Positions 15,319 to 24,210 of a stretch of DNA of 40,583 nucleotides are shown here, piece by piece. This stretch comes from CAZKUN01 sp964555935 (GTDB lineage: Bacteria; Armatimonadota; Zipacnadia; Zipacnadales; VGFC01): positions 1 to 40,583 of the forward strand of contig CAZKUN010000061.1 in assembly GCA_964555935.1 (NCBI GenBank). The letters are read 5' to 3'. Below the pieces are notes generated by a model. It saw only the letters and a list, made by a program, of their open reading frames with translations. It made no database searches and was not told the DNA's origin. Position numbers and translations under genes: made by a program. Position 1 is the first letter of the stretch, and every line of letters begins with the position of its first letter.

Positions 15319-18300
15319 CTACCAGCGGAAGAAGCGGTAGGGGTCGTCCATTTCCGAGGGCACGTCGGCGTAGAGGCCGGCGAGCCAGCGGCCATCGGTC
15401 GGTGGGGCGATGGGCACAACCTGAACACCCGCAATCCACCACGTGCCGACGAGGTCGTGCCAGACCTGGAGCCGGGTCTTCGAGTCGGCGCCACCATTGG
15501 CCTGCAGCGTGAACTCGAAGTCCTGCCACTCCTCGGTGGGGATGAAGCGCTGGTACTCGAAGAATGCCTTCCAGACGTCGGTGTTGGTGATCGTGAAGGT
15601 GATTGGCGCGCCGCGCAGGCCCTCGGCCCTGGCGCGGATCGAAACGTGGCACCACTGACCCTCGACGATCGGCACGTCGTGCTGGGCCAACATGCCGCCG
15701 GCGGCGCCCTTGTCGTTGGGCTGGGCGCTCGTCATCTTTACGCACCACGATCCATCTTCCTCGACGCGCTCCCACGTGCCGTCCGCCGCACTACTTGAGA
15801 AACTCCACGCGTCAGCGTTGCCATCGCCGTCGGCATCTTCGCTGAAGTCGTCGTTGAGGGCGACGGACTCCGTGGCGCTGACGATGGGCGTTGCGAAGTG
15901 GTCGAGGAGAGGCGTGGTCACCTCAGCGCCGAGATTCGCGGCAAGGCGGGAGACGAGGGCGCTCACGCGTCGGTAGGTCATCTTCAGATTGAACTGGTCC
16001 TCATAGGCGTAGTCGCCGGGGGCGAGTTGGCACAGGACGACACGTCCGTCGAACGAGGTCGCGAGGACGCCGTTGCCGATTGTCTCGGCGCCGCCGGTCA
16101 CGAGGGGGATCTCCTTCGGATCGCGAGTGAGCACGTCGGCCGGACCCACGCCTGCGAGGGACGATTCGAGGCCTGTCGGCGCGAAGGTGGTGGAGATGTG
16201 CTCGCCGGTCTGCATCGTCACGTCGACTGGAAGCGCGGCGCGGGCTTGGGCCTGATCGAGGCCGACGGCGAGGAGCGTGCCTCCGTCGTCGAGCCACTTG
16301 CCGCAGTCGGCGGGGCTGAGGACGGTGACGGCATCGCCCAGGAGTTCGGCGCCGCGCGGGTCGCCGGTGTAGCCGACGGCCGGCAACGGCGTCGGGGTTG
16401 AAACCCCTCCTACAGGGGCTGAGGCATACCCGATGATGTTGGTGAGGAGGGTTTCAGCGGCGGGATCGGATTCGGTGCGGGCGGTGACATCCATCTGGCA
16501 GAAGAGCACCATTCCGCTGCCCTCGCGGTGCTCGAGCAGCGGAGCGTACTGGAGGCTGAATCCGCCGTCTACGATGGGGAGGAAATCGCCCCGCGCGGGT
16601 TTCTCGATGAGGACGGAGGCGACGTTGCCGTAGTTTCCGGCGCGCCAGGCGCGGGTGTTCTCGATGCCGCACCACCTGGCTTTGGGCACGCTGCTTGGGC
16701 TAGCGCCCTCATCATATGTCGGCGCAAGAAGCGTCGCGGCGCCGCGCCAGTCGTGGAGGGCGGTCTCGGACAGGCCGGCCAGAACGGGATGGTCCGGCAC
16801 GCGCGGGAAGACGCGGCGGAGGCCGTACTCCTGGACGCGGAAGCCGAGGCGCTGCTCGAGGGCCTCGGCGGTCTGCTCGAAGACGATTACCTTCAGCCCA
16901 TCGCGGACGCGGGTGAGATCGGGCGCAGGGCCATCAACGGTGAGCGCGCCCTTGCCGATGACGAGGACCTCGTAGTCGGTGAGGTCGGCGTCAACGGCCA
17001 CCGTTTCCACGTCGATGCCGATGGCGACCAAGGCGTCGGACGTCTCGCCCAACGGATCCCACGCGGCGACCTTGGCGGCGGCTTCGGGCGCGGGCGAGAC
17101 CACGTGAATCGTGAAGCTGTCTTCCTGGGTCGCGGTGTCGAGCGTCACGACCATGGTTAGCTCGTATTCGCCGGGCGCGAGGCCGGATAGCTCGACGGAG
17201 ATCGGGACGCGGGCCATCTGGCCCGTCTCGACGGCCAGTTTCGCCTGGCCGGAATCGGGCGTCGCGCCGGGAAGCCTCCACTCGCACTCGGCCTCCACCG
17301 GTTCGCGCGAGTTGTTGATGACGATGATCTGCTTCTCGACCGTCTCGCCCGGCGTGAAGATGTGGTCCTGGCTGGTGAAGCGGTCGGCCTTGCCGGCGAG
17401 GTAGGCCAGCACGGGCGTGTTGTAGCGCAGGAAGGCCTTGGCGGTTTCGGTCGGCTCCCAGTCATCCCACTCGAAGCCCGTGTCGATGCGCTCGTAGCGC
17501 CCGTCGAGGTAGTCGGAGTTGAATCCCGGTCGCTGGAGGTTCTCCCAATCGACGGGGAGATCGACGCGGGATTTGTCGGTCTCGGGCTTCAGCTTCCACT
17601 TGTTGCCGTAGCTCCAGATATTGAAGGCCGCGAGCCCCCACGTGCGATAGGCAGGCCAGTTCTCGGCAACGTACTGGCGCTGGACGTCATCGAGGTTTGG
17701 CATGTTGAGGGCGGGGTCGTTGTTGAGCTGGAACGGGTAGTCCCAACGCATCCACGTCTCGCCCGCGCGCCATTTTTCGGATTCGAAACGGAGATCGGCC
17801 TTCTCCGGCTCGGTGAGGTCGAAGGCGGCGTCGCCGAGGTATTGGGCGCCCCACTCGGCGGTGCAGAACTGGTGAGGGATCTTGCCGTTGGTGAAGGATC
17901 GTTTGCCCTGGTACCAGCCGCGGTGCATCGACCAGCTCATGCGCAGGGGGATTCCGTACTCGCAGAGGAAGACGGGCTTGACGCCCTCGGTCGCCCAGTG
18001 CTCGAACCAGTCGGAGCGCTCCTGGATCGGGACGAAGTTGATGTAGAAGTTGCTGGTGTGCATCGAGCCGAAGTTGCCCGACGAGTGGTGGTAGACGATG
18101 CGGCTGGAGTCGAGACGGCTGACGATTCCCTCGGCGCGGCGTCCGAGCAGCGCGTTGCGGTCGCTGCGCTCGTCGGTCTCGCCCGTGGGATCCGGATAGG
18201 GGTTGTAGGTCCCGTCGATCCGCTGAGGGTCCATGTCCTGGGAGTAGCCCGTCATGTTGTGGTTCATCGAATACATCACGACCGAGGGGTGGTTCTGGGC

Positions 18301-19602
18301 CTGACGGACGTAGAACTCGGCGTGGCGGGCGTAGCCATTCGACTCGTCGGCGTCGTCGGCGCTCCAGTCGTAGTCCTTGACGTGTGGCTGGGAGAAGCTG
18401 ATGAGCATGCCGACATCATCGGCCGCGCGCAGGATCTCCTCGAAGCCGAGATGCGACCCGGGATTGCAGTCGTAGTTGTGGGTGTAGACGAAGTTGATGC
18501 CGAGGCGCTTGAGCCGCCTCATGCTCTCAACGGCGCCCTCGTAGCTTGCCGCGTGGGGGCTGATCTGGGCGAGGTCGAGCGGCACGGCGAAGAGCCAGAT
18601 GCGCTTGCCGTTGAGAACGAAATCCCGCCCGTCGATCACCAAATCGCGGAAACCGAAGCGGATCGGCTCGTAGGTATCGACGACCGTATTGCCCTCGATC
18701 AGTTCGACGGTCAGGTCGTGCTGGTTCCCGGGGGTGTGGATGTCCCAGAGATCATCGGGCATCCACTCTACGGCTGTGGCAAGCGCCGCGTTGGCGGCAT
18801 CCCCGGGGGCGAACCCGCCGCCGGGCCCCATGATGCTCTCGCCGTCGACGCTCAGCTGCAGGGAGTACGTCTTGCCGCCCGGGAGACCCGCCAGCCCTGC
18901 CTCAGCTCTGATCTCGCCATCCGCCACCGATGTCGTTACTCGCACATCGGTCAGATGAGACGTCGAGGGTGCGCTCGTCAGCCAGACATCGCCGCAGAGG
19001 CCGCGGCGGAGGACCTTGCCTCGGGCCTTGCTGGCGCCGTCGGCGGCGGCGTAGCTGACGATCTCCTCGTTGAGCGGGATGGCCGCGACGTAGAGGCTGA
19101 GAGAGTGCGTCTCGCCGGGCGTCACGACGTCAGTGAGATCGATCTCCCCGCCAGGGAAGTAGACCTCGCCCGCGCTCTCGCCATCGATGTAGGCGGCGAC
19201 GTAGGAGTTGGCGTAGCTAACCTCGAGCGCGATGCGACGGTCGGTCCAGTCGGCGGGAACGGTGATGTCGCGCTGGTACCAGGCCATCGCGACGTCGCCC
19301 ATGTTGTCATCGGCCCACGCGGGATGGGGATAGAACTCCTGCGTGTCGCGGAGCATGTAGTAGTAGGACCCCGGCCACGGACCGGGGACCTTGTGGTAGC
19401 CCCAATTCGCATCGGGCGGCTCGTCGGTCTTCGTCTCGACCGGCTGCCACATCCAGAGACCGTTGATGCAAGCGCGCTCGCGCGTGGGCGTCGTGACGCG
19501 GTGGGCCGATTCTAGATCCCAGACGGCGGTGACGTCATCGGGTAGGGCGACTTGGGCTTGCGCGGCTGTGAAGCCGAGGATGGCGAGGTGGATCAGGTGC
19601 AT
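15319..19602 (-). CDS. Secreted GH2-like multidomain glycoside hydrolase
   Basis: A 1427-aa protein with signal peptide MHLIHLAILGFTAAQAQ. Order of parts: GH2 sugar-binding jelly roll (about 45-210, with WYQRDITVPADW), Ig-like sandwich (215-330), TIM barrel (330-700, starting DFVLNGKRIWLFAV), an Ig-like region, an amidotransferase-like domain (about 880-1200), and a C-terminal lectin-like module after an Asp-rich linker (DADGDGNADAW). The nucleophile Glu548 is present in FLCEYGIP. The acid/base site, normally Asn-Glu after the strand, reads MYSMNHN at 446-449, so that Glu is missing. It may be a GH2 subgroup with altered chemistry, or a binding protein. Codons near 16390-16425 carry a copy of the dispersed hairpin. 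Substrate unknown; beta-galactosidase-, glucuronidase- and mannosidase-type activities are the family's range. Confidence 0.82.
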   Translation of the reverse strand: MHLIHLAILGFTAAQAQVALPDDVTAVWDLESAHRVTTPTRERACINGLWMWQPVETKTDEPPDANWGYHKVPGPWPGSYYYMLRDTQEFYPHPAWADDNMGDVAMAWYQRDITVPADWTDRRIALEVSYANSYVAAYIDGESAGEVYFPGGEIDLTDVVTPGETHSLSLYVAAIPLNEEIVSYAAADGASKARGKVLRRGLCGDVWLTSAPSTSHLTDVRVTTSVADGEIRAEAGLAGLPGGKTYSLQLSVDGESIMGPGGGFAPGDAANAALATAVEWMPDDLWDIHTPGNQHDLTVELIEGNTVVDTYEPIRFGFRDLVIDGRDFVLNGKRIWLFAVPLDLAQISPHAASYEGAVESMRRLKRLGINFVYTHNYDCNPGSHLGFEEILRAADDVGMLISFSQPHVKDYDWSADDADESNGYARHAEFYVRQAQNHPSVVMYSMNHNMTGYSQDMDPQRIDGTYNPYPDPTGETDERSDRNALLGRRAEGIVSRLDSSRIVYHHSSGNFGSMHTSNFYINFVPIQERSDWFEHWATEGVKPVFLCEYGIPLRMSWSMHRGWYQGKRSFTNGKIPHQFCTAEWGAQYLGDAAFDLTEPEKADLRFESEKWRAGETWMRWDYPFQLNNDPALNMPNLDDVQRQYVAENWPAYRTWGLAAFNIWSYGNKWKLKPETDKSRVDLPVDWENLQRPGFNSDYLDGRYERIDTGFEWDDWEPTETAKAFLRYNTPVLAYLAGKADRFTSQDHIFTPGETVEKQIIVINNSREPVEAECEWRLPGATPDSGQAKLAVETGQMARVPISVELSGLAPGEYELTMVVTLDTATQEDSFTIHVVSPAPEAAAKVAAWDPLGETSDALVAIGIDVETVAVDADLTDYEVLVIGKGALTVDGPAPDLTRVRDGLKVIVFEQTAEALEQRLGFRVQEYGLRRVFPRVPDHPVLAGLSETALHDWRGAATLLAPTYDEGASPSSVPKARWCGIENTRAWRAGNYGNVASVLIEKPARGDFLPIVDGGFSLQYAPLLEHREGSGMVLFCQMDVTARTESDPAAETLLTNIIGYASAPVGGVSTPTPLPAVGYTGDPRGAELLGDAVTVLSPADCGKWLDDGGTLLAVGLDQAQARAALPVDVTMQTGEHISTTFAPTGLESSLAGVGPADVLTRDPKEIPLVTGGAETIGNGVLATSFDGRVVLCQLAPGDYAYEDQFNLKMTYRRVSALVSRLAANLGAEVTTPLLDHFATPIVSATESVALNDDFSEDADGDGNADAWSFSSSAADGTWERVEEDGSWCVKMTSAQPNDKGAAGGMLAQHDVPIVEGQWCHVSIRARAEGLRGAPITFTITNTDVWKAFFEYQRFIPTEEWQDFEFTLQANGGADSKTRLQVWHDLVGTWWIAGVQVVPIAPPTDGRWLAGLYADVPSEMDDPYRFFRW
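16394..16407. repeat. Dispersed hairpin, copy 5, inside a coding sequence
   Basis: Stem GGGGTT/AACCCC with GA between, preceded by GGCGTC and followed by TCCTACAGG. It closely matches the intergenic copy at 28444, including its GGCGTCGGGG lead. It is in frame in the GH2-like gene, where its complement encodes a Pro/Thr/Gly-rich linker (SAPVGGVSTPTPLP). Confidence 0.75.
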
Positions 19603-19637
19603 GGTGCTGGCCTCCCGGGGGTGAAGGCGACGGTCGT

Positions 19638-19654
19638 GCGAGCTGGGAGCTCGC
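19638..19654. repeat. Dispersed hairpin, copy 6
   Basis: Stem GCGAGCT/AGCTCGC (7 bp) with loop GGG, followed by GGCCCAAG instead of the usual C-T-A-C-G tail. It lies 14 bases before copy 7 in tandem. Confidence 0.65.
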
Positions 19655-19668
19655 GGCCCAAGACGGCC

Positions 19669-19687
19669 GACGGGCTGGAAGCCCGTC
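19669..19687. repeat. Dispersed hairpin, copy 7
   Basis: GACGGGCT-GGA-AGCCCGTC followed by GCTACG, identical to the copies at 15234 and 24753. It lies upstream of two divergent genes, so it cannot be the terminator of either. Confidence 0.85.
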
Positions 19688-19813
19688 GCTACGCGGCCGA
19701 GAGCGGCGTCTCTGCGCTCACTTCGCCCAGATTGGGCATCGCACCTGGCTCGGCAGGTGTTTCACCCCCCTTCGCGAAACATGCGGCCAACCGAACGGTC
19801 AACGGAGGCCGCC

Positions 19814-21123
19814 ATGTCCAGCCCCAAGTTGGTGTCGTCGACGCCCTGGTGCCCTCATCCATCGGCGGCGGCGCTAACGGAGGAGCGAGGGGATGGGTTG
19901 CTCATCGCAGCCAATGGAACGCGCACGTGTACGGGCGGGTGGTTGCTGCGCTACGAAGGCATCGAGCCGGGGCGGACGTATCGAATCGCGCAGGGCGTGA
20001 CCGTCACGGGCGTTGAGCGGGTGCGGGACTCGCTGGAGTGTGTGGCGATATGGGGCGAGGCAAATCCGGAGAGCGGCACCATCAGCGGCGCGTGCTGGGA
20101 TTACCTGTTGCCGGAGGCATCTGGGGGGAGCGTTCGATTCGCGCGGAGGATCACTGCGCCGGAGGATGCAACGTGCCTGACGCTTCGGCTGGCGTTCAGA
20201 TGGTCGACAAGTGGCGAGACGCTCTGGAGCGCGCCGACTGTCGAGGCGGTGGCGACGCCGGAGCCTCCGCCGCCGGTGCGGGTGGCAGTGGTGACAGGGC
20301 ACTCGCACGCGCGGTCCGCATTGAGCGGACCATTGACGCCAACACGCGGTTCTACGCGGATCTGTGCGAGGCGGCATGCGCCGACTCGCCGCAGCTCATC
20401 GTGCTGCCGGAGATCGCGCTGCAGTGGCAGATGTCGGAGCACTGCACGCAGACGGCGGTGTCGGTGCCGGGCCCGGAAACGGATGTGTTCAGCGAGATCG
20501 CCCGGCGGCACTCGACGCGGATCTGCCTGGGCCTGATCGAGCGCGATGGAGATGCTATCCACAACAGCGCGGTGCTGATTAGCCCGGACGGCGAGATCGA
20601 CGGCAACTACCGGAAGGTCCACCTGGCCGTGGGCGGCGAGAACACGAGCGGCATTCTGCCGGGGGACACGTTTCCCGTCTACGAGACGGAAATCGGTCGG
20701 ATGGGGTGCAACATCTGCATGGACTCGTCCGCTGGCGAGAGTTCGCGGATGGTGGGGCTCAACGGCGCGGAGTTCTTGCTTCTGCCGATCATGGGCGATC
20801 ACCGCGCGAGCCGATGGAATCGCGGCGGGCCGATCTTCAACGAGAGTCGTTGGTTGGCGATCATGCGGACGCGCGCGATGGACAACCAACTCGCGATGGT
20901 GGTGGCGCGAAACACGGTGACGGGGAGCTGCATCATCGACCGCAAAGGGGACGTGCTGGCCTGGAACGAAGGCGACGCGAATCACATCATCGCCGACGTG
21001 GCGAGGGCGGACGGCTATCGCACGTGGAACGGCGGGTGCTTCACTGACGTCAACTGGATGCAGCGACGCCCGCACGTGTACGGGCCCTTCGTGGACGAGG
21101 AGAATGTGGGGTCGTTGGACTAG
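19814..21123 (+). pseudogene. Nitrilase-superfamily amidohydrolase, split by a frameshift
   Basis: Two reading frames together encode one carbon-nitrogen hydrolase. The first, from the ATG at 19814 (GGAGG at 19804-19808), gives a beta-rich N-terminal domain of about 150 residues (GGWLLRYEGIEPGRTYRI, SGACWDYLLPEA) and the first strand PPPVRVAVVTG. The second frame takes over near 20295-20320 and encodes the rest: DSPQLIVLPEI with Glu (20410-20412), NYRKVHL with Lys (20614-20616), and NICMDSSAGE with Cys (20716-20718). All three catalytic residues are intact. A one-base deletion or a -1 frameshift explains the switch. It could be a sequencing error, a true mutation or programmed shifting. Substrate unknown; relatives hydrolyse nitriles or amides. 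Confidence 0.72.
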
Positions 21124-21147
21124 GGATGGCGACGAAAGCGGGAAGAC

Positions 21148-21174
21148 GCGAAGGACACGAAGGACGGCGAAGTG
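21148..21174. repeat. Short tandem 9-base repeat
   Basis: Three imperfect units of nine bases: GCGAAGGAC, ACGAAGGAC and GGCGAAGTG. They lie in the 70-base gap between the amidohydrolase gene and the propeller gene. Degenerate units may extend to the left. Role unknown. Confidence 0.55.
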
Positions 21175-21193
21175 GGGTAACGGAGGGATTCCG

Positions 21194-22390
21194 ATGGCGA
21201 GTAGACTGGGACGCGTAGCGCTCTGTGGCGTGCTGGTGCTTGGTGGAATAGGCCCGTCAACGGCGCAACCGGGAGGCGAGAACATGCTGGGCGATCCGAT
21301 CGAGATCGACGAGGAGAGTGGAGCCGAGATCTATCTGTTGGGCGCTGATGAACGACCGGCGGACAACATCTACGGCGAGCAACCGTACGCCGATGTGACT
21401 AGCCGGCGGATTGCCATCCGATACTACAAGGCGGACGGCAAACCAGGCGGGATCAGCCTGCTCGACCTCGGGGACGGCTCGCGCCACGACATCCTGGTTG
21501 GACAGGTGCCATTCCCGGCGTTCCATGCGTGGGGGGAGCACATCTACTACAACGAGAAGATTGACGGCGTCCTGACGCTGCGGCGCTGCAACTACCTGAC
21601 GCTGGAGAAGGACGACGTCGCGGAGCTGCCCGCCGATCGGGGCAGCTATAGCTATGGCACGGTCTCGCCGGATCACCGGTACTACGCGGTGAGCGTGACG
21701 ACCGGCGACGATCCCGCAAGGGTGCATCTGCTAGACATCCAGACGGGCGAATGGAGCATTCTTCTCGACAAGCCCGGCTACCACGCGAAGCACGAGCAGT
21801 TCTCGATGGATGGGCGGAACCGAGTGCTGATACAACTCAACCAGATCCCGGATGTGAAGCAAGTGCTGCTGGCGGAGATCGAGATCGGCGGCCACACGTG
21901 GCTGTTCCCGGCCGATCAGCCCCACACGCTCCGTCCAACCGGACACGAGGCGTGGGTCGGTAACACGGGGAGCATCTTCTTCTCGACAGGCGCCGACGCG
22001 GACAGCAAGGGCAACATCTGGACGGGCGCCGTCGGAGATGAGGCTCCCAAACTCGTGCATGACGGCGGACTTCGGTTCGGCCATGTCAGCGTGTCTCGCG
22101 ACGGCCGGTATTGGGTGGGCGACACGGGTGAGGAGGGAGTGCCGATCTACATCGGAAGCTTCGAATCAGGGCGGTACAAGCGCGCCGCATTCAGTCGGAC
22201 GGTGTATGACGGAAAGCAGTGGGCGCACGCGCATCCGTATTTGACGGCGGATAACGAGTGGTTGATCTACGCGTCGACGCGCGGCGGACACGCGCAGGTG
22301 TATGGGGCGAAGTTGGCGGATGGGTGGTTGGAGGGTTTCGAGGGTGCGGGACGGCAACGGAGCGGGTCTGGAGACCCGCAGGCACGGTGA
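21194..22390 (+). CDS. Secreted beta-propeller, oligogalacturonate-lyase-like (PL22-type)
   Basis: The product is 398 aa, with a signal peptide (MASRLGRVALCGVLVLGGIGPSTAQ). I chose the ATG at 21194 because CGGAGGGA precedes it. The body is a seven-bladed-type propeller with repeated strand pairs (GTVSPDHRYYAVSV, HVSVSRDGRYWVGD, PYLTADNEWLIYAS). His/Gln positions that bind manganese in oligogalacturonate lyases seem present: YHAKHEQFS, RPTGHEAWVG and WAHAHPYL. Such enzymes cut unsaturated digalacturonate from pectin, though these are usually cytoplasmic, so a secreted relative may act on another uronic acid polymer. The last ~15 residues (RQRSGSGDPQAR) are encoded by a copy of the dispersed hairpin, and the natural end was probably near EGFEGAG. 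Confidence 0.7.
   Translation: MASRLGRVALCGVLVLGGIGPSTAQPGGENMLGDPIEIDEESGAEIYLLGADERPADNIYGEQPYADVTSRRIAIRYYKADGKPGGISLLDLGDGSRHDILVGQVPFPAFHAWGEHIYYNEKIDGVLTLRRCNYLTLEKDDVAELPADRGSYSYGTVSPDHRYYAVSVTTGDDPARVHLLDIQTGEWSILLDKPGYHAKHEQFSMDGRNRVLIQLNQIPDVKQVLLAEIEIGGHTWLFPADQPHTLRPTGHEAWVGNTGSIFFSTGADADSKGNIWTGAVGDEAPKLVHDGGLRFGHVSVSRDGRYWVGDTGEEGVPIYIGSFESGRYKRAAFSRTVYDGKQWAHAHPYLTADNEWLIYASTRGGHAQVYGAKLADGWLEGFEGAGRQRSGSGDPQAR
22362..22379. repeat. Dispersed hairpin, copy 8, in a coding tail
   Basis: Stem GCGGGTCT/AGACCCGC with GG between, followed by AGGCACGGTGAG, the tail shared with copy 2. It encodes the last residues of the propeller protein and lies 34 bases from the end of the convergent gene, so it could also stop transcription in both directions. 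Confidence 0.7.
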
Positions 22391-22412
22391 GGCAAGGGCG
22401 ACGAGGGACGGC

Positions 22413-24200
22413 CTAGCGGATGGTGAGGGTGGCGGAGAGGGCGTTGATTCTGGCCTCGCGATAGAGGGCGTTGCGGTTGGGCATGGGGGCGGTGTCGGAG
22501 ATGGTGATCGCGCCGGATGACTGCACGGAGTAGGCGGAGCCGAGGTAGGAGACCTGGAGCGCGTTGGCTTGGACGTCGACGTCCGGCTCGTTCTCGCCGT
22601 CGGTGGCGAGGATGGGTACGGAGAGCCACGTGACACTAGGCGTGGGCGACAGCTCGGATGAGTAAGTGAGACCCTCGGCGGATAGCGCGTAGGTTTCGAC
22701 GATTGTGTCCACGCCCGCGAAGTCGCCGGTGTAGGTGACGGTGAACTCGACGCGGTCAGCATCCTCTCGGATCACATCCACAGTCACGTCGTCGATCTCG
22801 GGTGAGACCTCCGCAAGGCGGCGTTCATTGCCATCGGCGTCGAGCCAGCCAGGGCCGATGGCCAGGCTATGGGCAGGCGCTCCGACGCCGATGGAGTAGG
22901 CGGGTTTGCCGGGAATCGGCATCCCGAGGGCGATCTCGGAAGGGGCGCCGATCTTCTGAAGGCGGCCAAGCCCGGTGGCGTCCTTGCCAACCTCCGCGCG
23001 AGTGTCGATTTCGATATGGTAGCCACCACATGTCGCGAACACCTTGTGAAACGCGGGCGCGAGTTCCAGGACGAAGCCGCCGACCTCCGCCGGAGTCAGG
23101 CGCTCCTCGATCGACTCGTCCGCCACGTGCCACGCCGTCGCGAAGCAACTCGCTGCCAGCAGGCCATAGCAACTGTACTCGCCGCCTGAATCGACGCCGT
23201 GACGCGCGAGGGGCGCGAAGGCGTTCTTCGTCTGGCGGAAGGGGTCCATGTCGAGGATCCAGCGGCGGGTGACCATCGCCGCGCGCCGAGCGGCGCGTTT
23301 GTAAGCCCCGGCGATCTCCGGGCGGCCTTTGGCGAGCCAACGCCGGGCTTCCATCTCGCAGATCCCCGCGAACATCGCCTCCTGGAAGTGGAACTGATTG
23401 CTGCGCCCGCCGAAGGGGACCTGGCCCGTAGCTGACTGGGTGAACAGGCCTGCCAGGGCGCCCTTCCTGACGGCGTCATCCACCCAAGTCGCATGCTCGC
23501 CGTCGTAGCCCCAGGTGAGCATCAGGCCGAGCTGGTGGCGGACGGTGAGATCGTAGGTGATGGGATCGTTCGGGTCGCGATACATGCCGATCTCGGTGAA
23601 CTGCGGGCGCTGAATCGCGAGGCATTCGTCGATGAGCGCGGAGTGATCGGCCAGTCCATCGCGCATCTTCAGGACCTCGCCGGCGATGGCATAGATCGGC
23701 CAGTTGTGCGTCGCGCGTCCGGCGATGGACGAGTAGCGCGCCATGGGATCGAATTCGGAGAGCGCCTGTCGCCAGCGGGCGTGACGATCGGCGTCGACCT
23801 TCCCGTCGAGGAATTCAAGGGCGTACATCAACTCTTTGATGTAGAACTCTCCCCCCGCGAAGGGCTTGCCATCGAACGTGCCCGTCGCGAAGCCGTCGCA
23901 GCAGGCGTCCATCGCGAGGGCGCAGCTCTCGAGGAGGTCAAGGCAGCGCCCGGCGCCGATGAGCTGGCCCAACGCTCCCACGTAGCGGGGAGTCGTGCTG
24001 ACTGCCTCGGCGCCCGTTGCCGGGTCGATGATCAGCCCGTCCTCGCGCTGCCAGGGTTGGGCGGTTCGGACGATTCGCTCGGGGAGGTCGAGGTACAGTT
24101 CGCGGTCGACGCCGGTGGGCTCAGCGGGCACTCCGCATAGCGTGGCGAGGAGCGAGACGACCGGCATTTCCTGTTGGATCACTGTAAATAGGGTGGGCAT
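22413..24200 (-). CDS. Alpha/alpha-toroid protein, polysaccharide-lyase-like
   Basis: The product (595 aa) has a helical N-terminal two-thirds and a beta-sandwich C-terminal third. This layout is typical of alginate lyase and heparinase-like polysaccharide lyases and some glycoside hydrolases. Conserved-looking stretches are RATHNWPIYAIAGE (His/Asn/Trp), GGRSNQFHFQEAMF, and ARHGVDSGGEYSCYG, which could supply a catalytic His/Tyr pair. No clear signal peptide is seen; an internal Met12 start would give a short hydrophobic N-terminus but lacks a ribosome site. It is the last gene of a five-gene minus-strand operon, 10 bases after the small conserved gene. I cannot name the family or substrate. 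Confidence 0.65.
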   Translation of the reverse strand: MPTLFTVIQQEMPVVSLLATLCGVPAEPTGVDRELYLDLPERIVRTAQPWQREDGLIIDPATGAEAVSTTPRYVGALGQLIGAGRCLDLLESCALAMDACCDGFATGTFDGKPFAGGEFYIKELMYALEFLDGKVDADRHARWRQALSEFDPMARYSSIAGRATHNWPIYAIAGEVLKMRDGLADHSALIDECLAIQRPQFTEIGMYRDPNDPITYDLTVRHQLGLMLTWGYDGEHATWVDDAVRKGALAGLFTQSATGQVPFGGRSNQFHFQEAMFAGICEMEARRWLAKGRPEIAGAYKRAARRAAMVTRRWILDMDPFRQTKNAFAPLARHGVDSGGEYSCYGLLAASCFATAWHVADESIEERLTPAEVGGFVLELAPAFHKVFATCGGYHIEIDTRAEVGKDATGLGRLQKIGAPSEIALGMPIPGKPAYSIGVGAPAHSLAIGPGWLDADGNERRLAEVSPEIDDVTVDVIREDADRVEFTVTYTGDFAGVDTIVETYALSAEGLTYSSELSPTPSVTWLSVPILATDGENEPDVDVQANALQVSYLGSAYSVQSSGAITISDTAPMPNRNALYREARINALSATLTIR

Positions 24201-24210
24201 TGGGTTGGCC

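Larger units (their letters stand above)
19603..19813. promoter_or_regulatory. Divergent upstream region with two hairpins
   Basis: This stretch separates the start of the GH2-like gene (minus) from the start of the amidohydrolase gene (plus) and should hold both promoters. It contains hairpins at 19638-19654 and 19669-19687. No clear -35/-10 pair could be chosen. GGAGG at 19804-19808 is the ribosome site for the plus-strand gene. Confidence 0.4.

Noticed and set aside
17362..19515. 717-codon plus-strand frame opposite the GH2-like gene
   Set aside because: Its low-complexity Val/Ala/Gly/Asp-rich composition is typical of antisense frames in GC-rich genes, and the minus strand encodes clear GH2 motifs.
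20101..21285. 394-codon minus-strand frame opposite the amidohydrolase
   Set aside because: The plus strand carries an intact Glu/Lys/Cys catalytic triad; the minus frame is Arg/His/Pro-rich without domains.
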